Notes: generated by a model from the letters alone, not told the origin. A stretch of DNA of 64,000 nt from Trinickia diaoshuihuensis (GCF_003390925.1 NZ_QUBS01000090.1:186001-250000); one strand, 5' to 3'. Counted from the first letter of the stretch, positions 25,596-34,028 are shown. Translations and numbers: made by a program.

Positions 25596-26729
25596 ATGCA
25601 TGCAATGCCGCTGCAATGCAGCAGTGCCATCGACCCGCTCGCAGCCGCGCCCGTGCGCGATCTGCGCCGCGTGCCGATCCATCCCGATCACTGGTATCCG
25701 CTCGCGTGGTCGAGCGAACTGAAGCGCGGAAAAACGCTCGGCGTGCGCTTCGCGGGCGACCCCATCGTCCTAGTACGCACCCAGTCAGGGAAGCTGTTCG
25801 CGCTCGAAGATCGTTGCGCGCACAGGCAAGTGCCGCTGCATGCGGGCGTGGTGGACGGCGAGTCGATCCGCTGCGGCTATCACGGCTGGACTTACGACTG
25901 TACGGGCAAATGCGTGGATGTCCCGTATTTGGGGCGCGAACGGCTGCCGAACGGAGTACGCGCGTACCCGTGCCGCGAGATGTATGGGCTCATCTTCGTC
26001 TTTCCCGGCGATCCGGCGCTTGCGCAAGAGCGCCCCTTGCCCGCCCTGCCCTCGGTAGAGGACAAGGCGTACAAGACGCGCCGCTTCGGCCGCGAAGTCA
26101 AATGCCACTATTCGTTCATGCACGAGAACTTGATGGACATGAACCATCAGTTCTTGCACCGGCGGCAGATGGGGCAGATGCGTGCGCGCTCGCTGGGCCG
26201 CCGGCGCGGCGACGATTGGGTTGAAGTGGATTACACCTTCGCGCGGATGGAAGGCAAGCAGCCGGTCGGCGAGGCGCTCGTATTCGGCGCCGCCAAGAAG
26301 GAGGGAGATAAAAACGACAAGGACGTGATGACCGTGCGCACCGGCTATCCGTACCAAACGCTGCGCATTCGCTCGGGCAGCGGGACTTTAGTGATGGACC
26401 TTTGGATCGTCTACGTGCCGCTGGATGCGGAGCAACGCACGAACCGCACGTTTGGCCTGCTCTCGATTCGCAAGCCTAGTATCCCATTTGCGCTGGACCT
26501 CGCTTGGCCGCTGCTGGTCTGGTTCACCGAACGCATCTTCAAGGAAGACCGCTGGATCGTCGAACGCGAACAAGAGGCTCACGATCGGCAAGGCGCAGAC
26601 TGGAATCACGAGGTATTCCCGGTGATCAACGAATTACGCGACGTGTTGCGGCAATGCGGCGGTCGAACCGTGATCCCCATCCACGAAGTGCCCGGCGCGG
26701 TCGCGCAAGAACGGGCAGCGGCGTCGTAG
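25596..26729 (+). CDS. Rieske non-heme iron oxygenase, large subunit
   Basis: 377 aa, preceded by a strong AAGGAGG 8 nt before ATG 25596. The N-terminal Rieske [2Fe-2S] domain has CAHRQVPLHAG and CGYHGWTYDC (C-x-H...C-x2-H). The catalytic domain has NLMDMNHQFLHRR, the Asp/His/His pattern that holds mononuclear iron. The length fits the single-component aromatic or heterocyclic ring-hydroxylating and O-demethylating oxygenases. No ferredoxin reductase gene is adjacent, so reductase comes from elsewhere. A MerR regulator converges from the right. The substrate is unknown. Confidence 0.9.
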   Translation: MHAMPLQCSSAIDPLAAAPVRDLRRVPIHPDHWYPLAWSSELKRGKTLGVRFAGDPIVLVRTQSGKLFALEDRCAHRQVPLHAGVVDGESIRCGYHGWTYDCTGKCVDVPYLGRERLPNGVRAYPCREMYGLIFVFPGDPALAQERPLPALPSVEDKAYKTRRFGREVKCHYSFMHENLMDMNHQFLHRRQMGQMRARSLGRRRGDDWVEVDYTFARMEGKQPVGEALVFGAAKKEGDKNDKDVMTVRTGYPYQTLRIRSGSGTLVMDLWIVYVPLDAEQRTNRTFGLLSIRKPSIPFALDLAWPLLVWFTERIFKEDRWIVEREQEAHDRQGADWNHEVFPVINELRDVLRQCGGRTVIPIHEVPGAVAQERAAAS

Positions 26730-26742
26730 CCGGCGCTTGCGC

Positions 26743-27129
26743 TCAGTCGATCGGCGGCACCGCCCCCTCCCGCAGCGTCTTGATGAGCCGGGCGCGCCGC
26801 TTCTCGAGATCGGCGATCTGCCGGTCGATGGCTTCGAGCCGTTCCCGCTGCACTTGCGTGATCTGATCGCACGAGCGGGCGCCCTCGATCAACAGCATGC
26901 AGTCCGGAAACCCGCGGATGTCCTCGATGGTGAAGCCGGTCGCAATCATGCGCTGAATCTGTTTGACCTGGGTCGCCGCGCGCTCCGGGAACATCCGGTA
27001 GCCATTGCTCGCCCGTACGGAGGCCAGCAACCCGTTTTCATCGTAGTGGCGGATCGATCGGACGCTCGCACCGGTAAGCCGCGAGAGTGCGCCGATCGTC
27101 AGCAGTTTCTGTGAAGGCGTCGTTTTCAT
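26743..27129 (-). CDS. MerR-family transcriptional regulator
   Basis: 128 aa from ATG 27129 (MKTTPSQKLLTIGALSRLTG); a second in-frame ATG lies 4 codons upstream and neither has a clear Shine-Dalgarno. The MerR N-terminal winged HTH is clear: LTIGALSRLTGASVRSIRHYDENGLL. The remainder is a long coiled-coil dimer helix (QRERLEAIDRQIADLEKRRA). No cysteine-rich metal-binding loop is obvious at the C-terminus, so it is of the drug- or redox-sensing kind. It is divergent from an alpha/beta hydrolase gene, and the dyad between them looks like its operator. Confidence 0.9.
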   Translation of the reverse strand: MKTTPSQKLLTIGALSRLTGASVRSIRHYDENGLLASVRASNGYRMFPERAATQVKQIQRMIATGFTIEDIRGFPDCMLLIEGARSCDQITQVQRERLEAIDRQIADLEKRRARLIKTLREGAVPPID

Positions 27130-27153
27130 GGAGAGCAGCATAGCGCAAGTCGC

Positions 27154-27190
27154 TTGACTCTGACATCAGTGTGAGGGTTGAGACTAGACG
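27154..27190 (+). promoter_or_regulatory. MerR-type promoter/operator of the hydrolase gene
   Basis: TTGACT (27154-27159) and a -10-like GAGACT (27180-27185) are separated by 20 bp, the long spacer typical of MerR-activated promoters. Between them lies an imperfect dyad, ACTCTGACA (27157-27165) and TGTGAGGGT (27170-27178), 7 of 9 positions matching. It sits between merR (left) and the hydrolase ATG (27217). Confidence 0.6.
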
Positions 27191-27216
27191 CTTCGATAGC
27201 TCTTTAGGAAACGACA

Positions 27217-28140
27217 ATGAGATTGCGATTGTTCTCCAGTTTTCTGATTGCAGGGTGCGCGATGGCGACCTTGCTCGCGGCCGCATCTAACGCGCTCGCG
27301 GCGCCCGTAAGCTACACGGTCACCTCGACCGACGGCGTTAAATTGGCCGTTCAAGAAAGCGGCAACCCGAACGGCCCTCCCATCATCTTCGTCCACGGTC
27401 TGCTCGGCAGTCGCCTGGACTGGGATGGGCAGGCGCATAGCGCCGATCTGCGTCAATATCGGATCATCAGCTACGATTTGCGCGGTCACGGTTTATCCGA
27501 TAAACCGGCAGGCGCCGAACCCTATCATGACGGCAACCGATGGGCGGACGATCTCGCGGCGGTCATAGAAGGCGCCCATGTGCCCAAGCCCGTCGTAGTC
27601 GGCTGGTCGCTCGGTGGCGTCGTGATATCGAACTATCTTGCCAAGTATGGCGATGGCGCCATCGCGGGGGCCGTCTATGTCGATGGCGTCGTCGATCTCG
27701 CGCCGGATCAAATCGTCGACCATCCCGATGTCTATCGAGACATGAATTCACCGGATCTGAAGACGCATCTGGACGGCGAGCGGGTTTTCGTCGGCTTGTG
27801 CTTTCATCGCCGCCCCCATGCCCAAGCGTTCGACCGGCTGCTCGCCAATGCCGCGATGGCTTCGTGGGACATGCAAAAAGAGATTCCGACGATGACCGAT
27901 TTCGCTGAGCGAGGGCTCGGCAATGCGCGCGTGCCGTTGCTGTTTATCTACGGTGCGCACGACGCATTGGTCGACACACGCGGCACGCTCGCCCGGGCGA
28001 ACGCACTGAATCCGCACATCGTCAGCACCGTGTATGCAAACTCGGGGCACGCGCCGTTTATCGAGGAAGCCAGCCGGTTTAATCGCGATCTGGCGCGGTT
28101 CGTTGATTCAGTGCAAACGCATGAAACGGTGGGTCAGTAA
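27217..28140 (+). CDS. Exported alpha/beta hydrolase
   Basis: 307 aa. Signal peptide about residues 1-28 (hydrophobic, ending NALA-A). Alpha/beta hydrolase fold: oxyanion-loop segment IIFVHGLLGSRLDWDGQ, YDLRGHGLSDKP, nucleophile elbow VGWSLGGVV (GWSLG), acidic residue in YGAHDALVDTR and the His in NSGHAPFIEE. The pattern matches epoxide-hydrolase and haloperoxidase/esterase relatives. It is expressed divergently from the MerR regulator, probably under its control. The physiological substrate is unknown. Confidence 0.88.
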   Translation: MRLRLFSSFLIAGCAMATLLAAASNALAAPVSYTVTSTDGVKLAVQESGNPNGPPIIFVHGLLGSRLDWDGQAHSADLRQYRIISYDLRGHGLSDKPAGAEPYHDGNRWADDLAAVIEGAHVPKPVVVGWSLGGVVISNYLAKYGDGAIAGAVYVDGVVDLAPDQIVDHPDVYRDMNSPDLKTHLDGERVFVGLCFHRRPHAQAFDRLLANAAMASWDMQKEIPTMTDFAERGLGNARVPLLFIYGAHDALVDTRGTLARANALNPHIVSTVYANSGHAPFIEEASRFNRDLARFVDSVQTHETVGQ

Positions 28141-28206
28141 CGCGGCGGCAGATAGAGTGCGCAAGGCGTGCGGATCGTGTTACAGGGTCCCCCGCCGTTG
28201 CGCCAG

Positions 28207-29013
28207 TCACGAAACGATTGCAACCGCGAGCCCCCAAACGAGCAGGGCCGCTCCCGCAAGAAACGGGAGCCATCGCACTCGCGGCAGCAGCTTTTCCAGC
28301 AGGACGTATGCCGACAGCACGGCGACCCAGAGCACGTTCATCACACCGAACACGAACAACAATGCCATCAGAACGCCGCAGCAGCCGACGCAATACGCGC
28401 CGTGGCGCCACCCCATGGTCCAGGCGCCGAACGGGCCGTCGCGCCACTCATTCAAGAGGAAGCCGAGCGGTGACGCGCACTTGGCGAGACACCGGCGTTT
28501 GAGCGGTGTAAGTTGGTAGACACCGGCTATGATCAAGCATGCGCTTGCGAGCTTCGGGGTTGCGCTAACCATCATCGGTGTAACGAGGCGCCCTTCGAGC
28601 AGCCCCCATTGAGCGAGGGTCGCCATCAAGCTGAAGCCTGCCCAGACCGTTAGATAGCCGAGAACGAACACGCTCGTTTTCGCGTAGGGGAGGCGTTGGA
28701 CGCGTCGCTGACGAGTCAACGACGCGAAACTCAGCACCATCGGAACGCTCGACGGTAGCATCATGGCCGCCATCATGACGGTCCACATGGCGAGCACGAG
28801 CGACAAATCGATGACGCTCCACGCCGTCATGCTCGGCATGATGGCCACGCTTGCGGTGTCCATATGCGCCATGCCCCAACTCATATACGCAAGATAGCTC
28901 CATCCGAGCGCTGCGCAAGCCGCAATCCCGGAAAGCACGATGACCCGGACCCGAACCGGCAGCCGCCCGATAGCGGCTCCGCCGCGAAGAGGCAACTCAG
29001 CCACGATAAGCAA
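28207..29013 (-). CDS. DUF2182 integral membrane protein
   Basis: 268 aa with about 7 hydrophobic helices. The family signature is visible: LAMWTVMMAAMMLPSSVPMVL, then YQLTPLKRRCLAKCASPLGF near residue 170 and GAYCVGCCGVLMAL. DUF2182 proteins are predicted metal-handling or permease-like membrane proteins with no proven function that I know of. It overlaps the preceding DUF1326 gene by 17 bp, so the two form one transcript and probably one functional pair. The Met- and Cys-rich composition hints at metal binding. Confidence 0.85.
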   Translation of the reverse strand: MLIVAELPLRGGAAIGRLPVRVRVIVLSGIAACAALGWSYLAYMSWGMAHMDTASVAIMPSMTAWSVIDLSLVLAMWTVMMAAMMLPSSVPMVLSFASLTRQRRVQRLPYAKTSVFVLGYLTVWAGFSLMATLAQWGLLEGRLVTPMMVSATPKLASACLIIAGVYQLTPLKRRCLAKCASPLGFLLNEWRDGPFGAWTMGWRHGAYCVGCCGVLMALLFVFGVMNVLWVAVLSAYVLLEKLLPRVRWLPFLAGAALLVWGLAVAIVS

Positions 29014-29599
29014 ACGGCGAATAGAACCCGTTTCGATCGGAGATTTCTCTGGAGAAACCGTAATCGGTGAAACCGAACCGCTTCGACTTCCCGATCACCG
29101 CGGTGAATCCCGGCACGGGAGTCAGCGGATGATTGCTCAACGTGACGTCGCCGCCATCTTGACCCGTCATCGCTTCGATTTCGACGTCGGCGACTTCGGG
29201 AATGCGAAGGCTGCGCCGCTTGCCCTCGAGCCGATAGTCGATCGCGACCGGCTTGACGCCCATGACTTCGCCGATCATCGGGCCCAGGGCGGCTAGCGGC
29301 CCACCCGCCTGACCGGAAAATATCTTACCTAAGGCCGCCTGTTGCGGGGGCGTGCCGCGCTCGTCGAGATACAACGCCACGCGCCACTTGTTTTCCAGCA
29401 TGTGGCCCGGCGAATACGCGAATAGTGCAACGTTGAGTCCGTCGAGCATCACGTCGGCGAAGGCGCCGTGATCGACGTGCCAGCCGATCAAGACGGCGCA
29501 GTCGCCATCCGACGGGGGCCCGAGACAAACACAGCTACACGGGGCAAAACAGTTGCAGCTTTCGAAATATGTTCCGTTCACGCTCCAGTTTTCGGCCAT
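28997..29599 (-). CDS. DUF1326 protein
   Basis: 200 aa soluble protein. The N-terminus WSVNGTYFESCNCFAPCSCVCLG is the DUF1326 signature with clustered Cys. The rest (GPMIGEVMGVKPVAIDYRLEG, TLSNHPLTPVPGFTAVIG) also fits the family. No enzymatic function is known to me. It is regularly partnered with DUF2182 in proteobacteria, as here, which supports a shared role; the Cys cluster suggests metal or redox chemistry. Confidence 0.85.
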   Translation of the reverse strand: MAENWSVNGTYFESCNCFAPCSCVCLGPPSDGDCAVLIGWHVDHGAFADVMLDGLNVALFAYSPGHMLENKWRVALYLDERGTPPQQAALGKIFSGQAGGPLAALGPMIGEVMGVKPVAIDYRLEGKRRSLRIPEVADVEIEAMTGQDGGDVTLSNHPLTPVPGFTAVIGKSKRFGFTDYGFSREISDRNGFYSPFAYRG

Positions 29600-29744
29600 G
29601 GCGTTACCTCCATCGTAGCGATACGTGCGAGCGGTTCGCGGCCGGCGAATCGTTATTCAAGTCTAGGTCGAAATGAGTTCGGCGGTGGGGCGAGTGTCCT
29701 TTCCGAGTTTGCCCGGCCAGAGGCGCCTGGCCGACCACACCACG

Positions 29745-30437
29745 CTATGGTGGTAATGTCCTAACAAACAAATTCGTATACGTCACCGCAGGCTTCGCCT
29801 CTAGACCGCTTCCAATGATCAGGGCACTACAATCGTCCTTTGGATTTCCACTATCGTCTGATTCCGGGTAGCGATAACCGTCCGTCGCCAGCACCCACAA
29901 TCGCGGATCATTGGCGGGTACGACATGGACCTCCGGCGTCTGAAACCGTTTCGCATTCAACGTACGCGTAACGATATGCCGTTTCGAGGCATCTACGTTA
30001 ATACCCAGATCTTCGAGTGCATTGGCGAACGTGTGAGTTCGGGTCAGCCAGTCGATCTTGCCGTCCGGTGATTGCACACCCAGCGTGCAATCACCGCAGC
30101 AAAAGACATAGGCGTTGTTCGCTCCGCGCGGGAGCAAGAAGGCAGCATAGGACGCCTTCTCCGCGAAGAATCGCTCGCTACGCAGATGCTTTTGCCCCTC
30201 ATGCATTGCGGAAAGCACAGCTTCTACGGAGGGCAGTTCGTGGCTCATCCGATCGAGGACCGTTGTGATCCAGCAGGCGTTGAATTGAATCCCGCGGTCG
30301 CCGCAAGGCGACGCATCCATGACCACGGAGAAGCTGTACGCCGTGGATTCCAAGACGCCACACGCGTCTCGATTTTCGGAACAAGTCGTCCCTTGCCTAC
30401 TGGACCACCGCCAAGTGGCAGGACTTTCGCTGTTCAT
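29745..30437 (-). CDS. PP2C-like protein phosphatase of the HTH/nucleotidyltransferase cassette
   Basis: 230 aa. PP2C motifs can be traced: CSENRDACGV (the N-terminal x-N-x-DA), FSVVMDASPCGDRG (first metal Asp), CCGDCTLGVQ with TRTHTFAN downstream, LATDGYRYPES (second Asp of the SDG/TDG motif) and DDCSALIIG (the DN-type metal motif). The family dephosphorylates Ser/Thr using two metals. The start overlaps the nucleotidyltransferase stop by 4 bp (ATGA), so it is the third gene of a coupled operon. Lower GC than the flanks. Function with this partner set is unknown. Confidence 0.62.
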   Translation of the reverse strand: MNSESPATWRWSSRQGTTCSENRDACGVLESTAYSFSVVMDASPCGDRGIQFNACWITTVLDRMSHELPSVEAVLSAMHEGQKHLRSERFFAEKASYAAFLLPRGANNAYVFCCGDCTLGVQSPDGKIDWLTRTHTFANALEDLGINVDASKRHIVTRTLNAKRFQTPEVHVVPANDPRLWVLATDGYRYPESDDSGNPKDDCSALIIGSGLEAKPAVTYTNLFVRTLPP

Positions 30438-31141
30438 TCAAGTGTTGCGAACGAGACGATGAGGTCGACGCGCTCACCGATCATTTTTTCCCGGGCTGCG
30501 TCTCCGTTGCTCGCCGCCGCAATTGCATAATCGAAGTCTCGGTGCTCCTGCAGTATCTTGAGCTGCGAACTAATGTACTTGCGCATTATGGATTCGGCAT
30601 GAAGTATTTCGTCCGCTATTTCCGAACGGCCATCGAGCAAAGTCAAGATATCCTCAACGTCGTGGCTGTCCAAGGGATCGTCGTTTCCGCGTGAGAGATA
30701 GGCCGCGATCTTCGTGGCGACGAAATGTGCCGGGCGGACAATCTTCACCGTCACGCCTTCGCCAATATCACGGGGTTCGGCGCTTTCAAGCGCGTCGCGG
30801 TACCAAGCGTTTCCGAACTTCAGAATTTCTGCATCGTCGGGCATGAAATCGACCCGCAGACTGTTCAAAAACATTGAGCAGATCGGCGCGTCGTTGTCCA
30901 GTTGTTCGCGAAAGCCTTTTTCGCGCAGTTGCTCTTTCAGCTTTTCCCAGTGTGGATAGCTTAATACATGCACAATGAGGTCAACGTCATCGGTATGCCT
31001 GACTTGTTGCCTTGTGTAGAGATCGGTTAGCAAAAGGGCCGTCGTGCAGCCGCCGACGAATGCAACCTGCTGACAGATTTCCGGTCCGATTGCTTTCGCG
31101 ACAGCTCGAATCATAGTGATGTGATCGTCGACGGTAGGCAT
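30434..31141 (-). CDS. Nucleotidyltransferase of AbiEii-like type
   Basis: 235 aa. Minimal nucleotidyltransferase fold: FVGGCTTALLL, then RHTDDVDLIVHV with the D-x-D catalytic pair, and a later acidic strand LRVDFMPDD. DSHDVEDILTLLDGR lies in the C-terminal helical part. This resembles AbiEii/Type IV toxin nucleotidyltransferases, which can act on tRNA ends or modify small molecules. ATG 31141 follows the HTH gene by 1 bp and its 3' end overlaps the PP2C gene. The context HTH + nucleotidyltransferase is what one expects of an antitoxin-toxin pair, but toxicity is inferred. Confidence 0.72.
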   Translation of the reverse strand: MPTVDDHITMIRAVAKAIGPEICQQVAFVGGCTTALLLTDLYTRQQVRHTDDVDLIVHVLSYPHWEKLKEQLREKGFREQLDNDAPICSMFLNSLRVDFMPDDAEILKFGNAWYRDALESAEPRDIGEGVTVKIVRPAHFVATKIAAYLSRGNDDPLDSHDVEDILTLLDGRSEIADEILHAESIMRKYISSQLKILQEHRDFDYAIAAASNGDAAREKMIGERVDLIVSFATLE

Positions 31142-31142
31142 T

Positions 31143-31787
31143 TCAGTAATTCAGGAGTTCATGTAGCTGCGTAATGGCCAGCTTGCGTTCGCGGGGCTGG
31201 CCTAGGCGAATTGAATCGACTACGGCAAGCAGTTTATAGAGCGCTTTGTCGCCGCGGATTGCAGTGGTGACAGTTTTGTATAGCGGTTCCACCGCGAGCC
31301 CGAGAGTATCGCCATGCGGGTCGGGCCACACCGGCGGATGCTCGCCACCGCCGCGAAGAATACCGTCAAAAATGGGGGCGGTGAGTCCAGTCGGTATGCC
31401 TAGTGCTAGACCGGAAGTTTGCACGGGGAATACGAACCTTATGCCGTATGAAAGAAATTCCTCGAGTCCTCTGCGATTGACAACCGGGGTTCCACCGCGC
31501 CGGCTTGGTTTTGCGAGACCGTTGGCGTAGCAACGTATCAATGCGTTACTCACTTCCGATTTGCTGATGCCGATAGCACTCGACAGACCCCTCACACTAT
31601 AGGGATCGACTTCGAGCTTCGGTCTAAGCGAACCTGGGTTGCCAGCTTCGTCTTCGAGCGCTTCGTTCGTATCTGAAACCGCTGAGTTGAGGTGGTCCGG
31701 CTCGCTTGACATCTCGCTGACCGAGACATGGGCTTGCCGCTCCAGCGTCGAGAGCTTTAGCAGAAGCACTATGTCTTGACTTTTCAT
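31143..31787 (-). CDS. HTH regulator of the nucleotidyltransferase/PP2C cassette
   Basis: 214 aa. It begins MKSQDIVLLLKLSTLE, typical of small MarR-like HTH partners of nucleotidyltransferases. Residues about 65-95 (YSVRGLSSAIGISKSEVSNA) are a helix-turn-helix. The C-terminal half (LEEFLSYGIRFVFPVQ, PPVWPDPHGD, YKLLAVVDSIRLGQPRERKL) resembles a conserved domain in such proteins. First gene of a three-gene operon; the 32-bp dyad at 31801-31832, 14 bp before its start, is the likely autoregulatory operator. Lower GC than flanking DNA. Confidence 0.72.
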   Translation of the reverse strand: MKSQDIVLLLKLSTLERQAHVSVSEMSSEPDHLNSAVSDTNEALEDEAGNPGSLRPKLEVDPYSVRGLSSAIGISKSEVSNALIRCYANGLAKPSRRGGTPVVNRRGLEEFLSYGIRFVFPVQTSGLALGIPTGLTAPIFDGILRGGGEHPPVWPDPHGDTLGLAVEPLYKTVTTAIRGDKALYKLLAVVDSIRLGQPRERKLAITQLHELLNY

Positions 31788-31800
31788 TCAAGGCTCGAGG

Positions 31801-31832
31801 ATGCGTCCACAGTCCATGGACAATGGACGCAT
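31801..31832. promoter_or_regulatory. 32-bp dyad operator of the HTH/nucleotidyltransferase/PP2C operon
   Basis: A dyad centred at 31816/31817: outer arms ATGCGTCCA (31801-31809) and TGGACGCAT (31824-31832), inner palindrome GTCCATGGAC (31812-31821). 14 of 16 half-site positions are symmetric. It lies 14-45 bp upstream of the HTH start. TCCA/TGGA is repeated in all parts, suggesting two tandem dimer sites. Confidence 0.7.
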
Positions 31833-32024
31833 TGTTTAGGCGTTTTGCCATTCTGTCAACTCACCACGACGTTCGGACTCGCGTCCTCATCACGGCCTAC
31901 GGCGGCGTTGCGGCGAAACACTGCCCCTGGGAAGCCCTGTTGAGGTTGAGTTCGGCTATCCTAACGATCCACCGTCTACGCGAATCGCCCAGTTCGCAAA
32001 CACACCGGTGCTTGCCGAAACCGC

Positions 32025-32402
32025 TTACAGATCGACCCGGCCCGAATCGTAGCGCACACGATTGTCCTGAATAGCCGCGCGATGCTTGCGCGCCCATTCC
32101 GCGAGTTGGCGCACCGGTTCGCTTAACGACTTTCCAAGTGCGGTCAGCGCGTACTCCACCTGCGGCGGGGTGGTGGAGAGCACCGTGCGATCCACCATAC
32201 CGTCGCGTTCGAGCGCTTTGAGCGTGCGAGTGAGCATCTGCTGCGAAATACCGCCGACGTTACGCTTGATGTCGTTGAAGCGACGCGGCTGGTCGCGAAG
32301 CGCGACGACAACCTGCATCGTCCATTTGTCGCCGACTTGACTCAGTATCTCGCTGACGCCTCGACAGTCGCGAACATCACCGGGCGGGGTAGTCACATCC
32401 AT
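32025..32402 (-). CDS. HxlR-family transcriptional regulator
   Basis: 125 aa from ATG 32402 (MDVTTPPGDVRDCRGVSEIL); the upstream in-frame part is not family-like. HxlR winged HTH: CRGVSEILSQVGDKWTMQVVVAL, RFNDIKRNVGGISQQMLTRTLKALERDGMV read in parts as RFNDIKRNVGG and LTRTLKALE, then TPPQVEYALTALGKSL. The N-terminal Cys is at the position where redox- or electrophile-sensing HxlR proteins have theirs. Divergent from a glutathione S-transferase gene 96 bp away, the likely target. Confidence 0.9.
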   Translation of the reverse strand: MDVTTPPGDVRDCRGVSEILSQVGDKWTMQVVVALRDQPRRFNDIKRNVGGISQQMLTRTLKALERDGMVDRTVLSTTPPQVEYALTALGKSLSEPVRQLAEWARKHRAAIQDNRVRYDSGRVDL

Positions 32403-32455
32403 ATGACTTGGTCTCAAAGATATGCGTTTTCGGCGCGGAACCGAAAGTTTCATAC

Positions 32456-32472
32456 TGGTTGCCGAGCAACAA
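32456..32472. promoter_or_regulatory. Possible HxlR operator between hxlR and gst
   Basis: TGGTTGC-cga-GCAACAA (32456-32472) is an inverted repeat with GTTGC/GCAAC exact and the next pair of bases partly symmetric. It lies 27-43 bp before the gst ATG in the divergent spacer. Assignment to HxlR rests on position only. Confidence 0.35.
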
Positions 32473-32498
32473 CCTGTTTAAAAACATTCGAGCACCCC

Positions 32499-33098
32499 AT
32501 GAACCTCTTTTACCATCCCGGCGCATGCAGTCTCGCCGTTCACATAGCGCTCGTGGAAGCGAATATCCCTTATCGACTCGTGACGATCACCAGGGAAAAG
32601 CGAACCGGCGACGGGCGAGATTTCCTGAAAATTAATCCGAAAGGCTATGTGCCCGCGCTCGAATTCGACGATGGCACGACGTTGAGCGAATCGCTCGCTA
32701 TCCTCGTCTACGTCGCGGATCGATCCGCCACGCTGCTGGCGTCAGACGGGCCTGAGCGCTGGCAGGCGCTAGAGGCGCTCTCATTCATGGTCACCGAGAT
32801 CCACGGAAATTTTAAGCCGTTTTGGAAGAAGGCGTCCGATGCGGAGAAGGACAAGGCCCGCGCGTCGCTGGTCAAGCACTTCGCGGTCATCGCGGAGCAA
32901 CTCGGCGAGAGGCGTTTCTTGGTCGGGAAGACGATGACGATTGCCGATCCGTATCTCTTGGTCATGCTTCGATGGGCCGCCACTCACGAGATCGAGGTCC
33001 CGCCGCGCTTCATCGCCTATACGGCACATATGAACCAGCGGCCGTCGGTTCAGCAGGCCCTCATCGAGGAAGGACTAGCGACAGACGATATCCGCTGA
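32499..33098 (+). CDS. Glutathione S-transferase
   Basis: 199 aa from ATG 32499 (MNLFYHPGACSLAVHIALVE), the beta-class/GstA-like N-terminus; PGACSLA carries the serine/cysteine-type glutathione site. Seen: NPKGYVPALEFDDG with LSESLAILVYVAD (thioredoxin-like domain with the cis-Pro and Ser), and TIADPYLLVMLRWA (the conserved C-terminal N-capping motif). It conjugates glutathione to electrophiles. It is divergent from hxlR and its 3' end overlaps the convergent LysR gene by 24 bp. Confidence 0.9.
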   Translation: MNLFYHPGACSLAVHIALVEANIPYRLVTITREKRTGDGRDFLKINPKGYVPALEFDDGTTLSESLAILVYVADRSATLLASDGPERWQALEALSFMVTEIHGNFKPFWKKASDAEKDKARASLVKHFAVIAEQLGERRFLVGKTMTIADPYLLVMLRWAATHEIEVPPRFIAYTAHMNQRPSVQQALIEEGLATDDIR

Positions 33099-34028
33099 GT
33101 CCTCGATGCCAAGCTCCGCCACGTAGCGATCGAGTTCACCGCCGACCTCCCGTTTGAGAACATCGACAAAGCACTTGATCTTCGCATCGACGAACTGCCG
33201 CGATGAATTGACCGCATATACATTGCGCCGATGAGTGTGATATTGCGGCAGAACGCGCACGAGCGATCCACTACGCAAATCGTCGATTGCCGAAAACGCC
33301 GCAAGCAACCCGATGCCCGCGCCGTCGCGAAGCGCTGTCGACATCGCATCCATGTCGTTCACGCTGAAGTACGGGCCAGCCGGGCGATGGACGACTAAAC
33401 CGCCCGCGCTCTGGAGTTGCCATTCGTCAGGCAGGTAGTCCACAGTGCCGAGGCGCACGCAGGTGTGATCGGCCAAATCTTCCGGGCGCTCGGGTGCGCG
33501 ATGCTGCGCAAGGTAACCGGGCGACGCGGCCAGAATGCAGTGACTCACGCCGATCTTCTGGCTGACATACGCCGAGTCCGGAAGCGCGCGCGCAATCACG
33601 ACCGCGACATCGAGTTGTTCTTCGAGCAGGCTCGGCAATCTTTGTGACAAGAAAAGATCGACGGATACATCGGGATAGGCCCGGCGATAGGCCAGTACGG
33701 CGCGCGAAACGAGCCGCCGCCCTAACCCTGGCACCGCATGGACGCGCAACGTACCTCGCGGCTCGAGCAGCGCGTCGCGCGCTTCGGCTTCGGCGCGGTC
33801 GATGTCGGCCAGGATTGCGACGCTCCGTTCGTAAAAGCGTCGTCCCGCGTCGGTTACCGAAAGTCTGCGTGTGGAACGTTGCAGCAGGCGCGTGTCGAGG
33901 TTCTCCTCGAGTACCGACACCGCTCTCGAGATGTTTCCAACCGTGGTGTCGAGGTGATTGGCGACCGCGGTGAAACTTCCCATCTCGACCACCCTCACAA
34001 AAACCGACATGTTGTAAACCTTGTCCAT
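33075..34028 (-). CDS. LysR-family transcriptional regulator
   Basis: 317 aa from ATG 34028 (MDKVYNMSVFVRVVEMGSFT). HTH domain: VFVRVVEMGSFTAVANHLD, TVGNISRAVSVLEENLDTRLLQRSTRRLSVTDAG (in parts, LLQRSTRRLSVTDAG). C-terminal binding domain complete. Of the CrgA/DsdC-like group by N-terminus. It is divergent from the semialdehyde dehydrogenase gene, 279 bp apart, and most likely controls it. The 3' end overlaps gst on the other strand by 24 bp. Confidence 0.9.
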   Translation of the reverse strand: MDKVYNMSVFVRVVEMGSFTAVANHLDTTVGNISRAVSVLEENLDTRLLQRSTRRLSVTDAGRRFYERSVAILADIDRAEAEARDALLEPRGTLRVHAVPGLGRRLVSRAVLAYRRAYPDVSVDLFLSQRLPSLLEEQLDVAVVIARALPDSAYVSQKIGVSHCILAASPGYLAQHRAPERPEDLADHTCVRLGTVDYLPDEWQLQSAGGLVVHRPAGPYFSVNDMDAMSTALRDGAGIGLLAAFSAIDDLRSGSLVRVLPQYHTHRRNVYAVNSSRQFVDAKIKCFVDVLKREVGGELDRYVAELGIEDSADIVCR

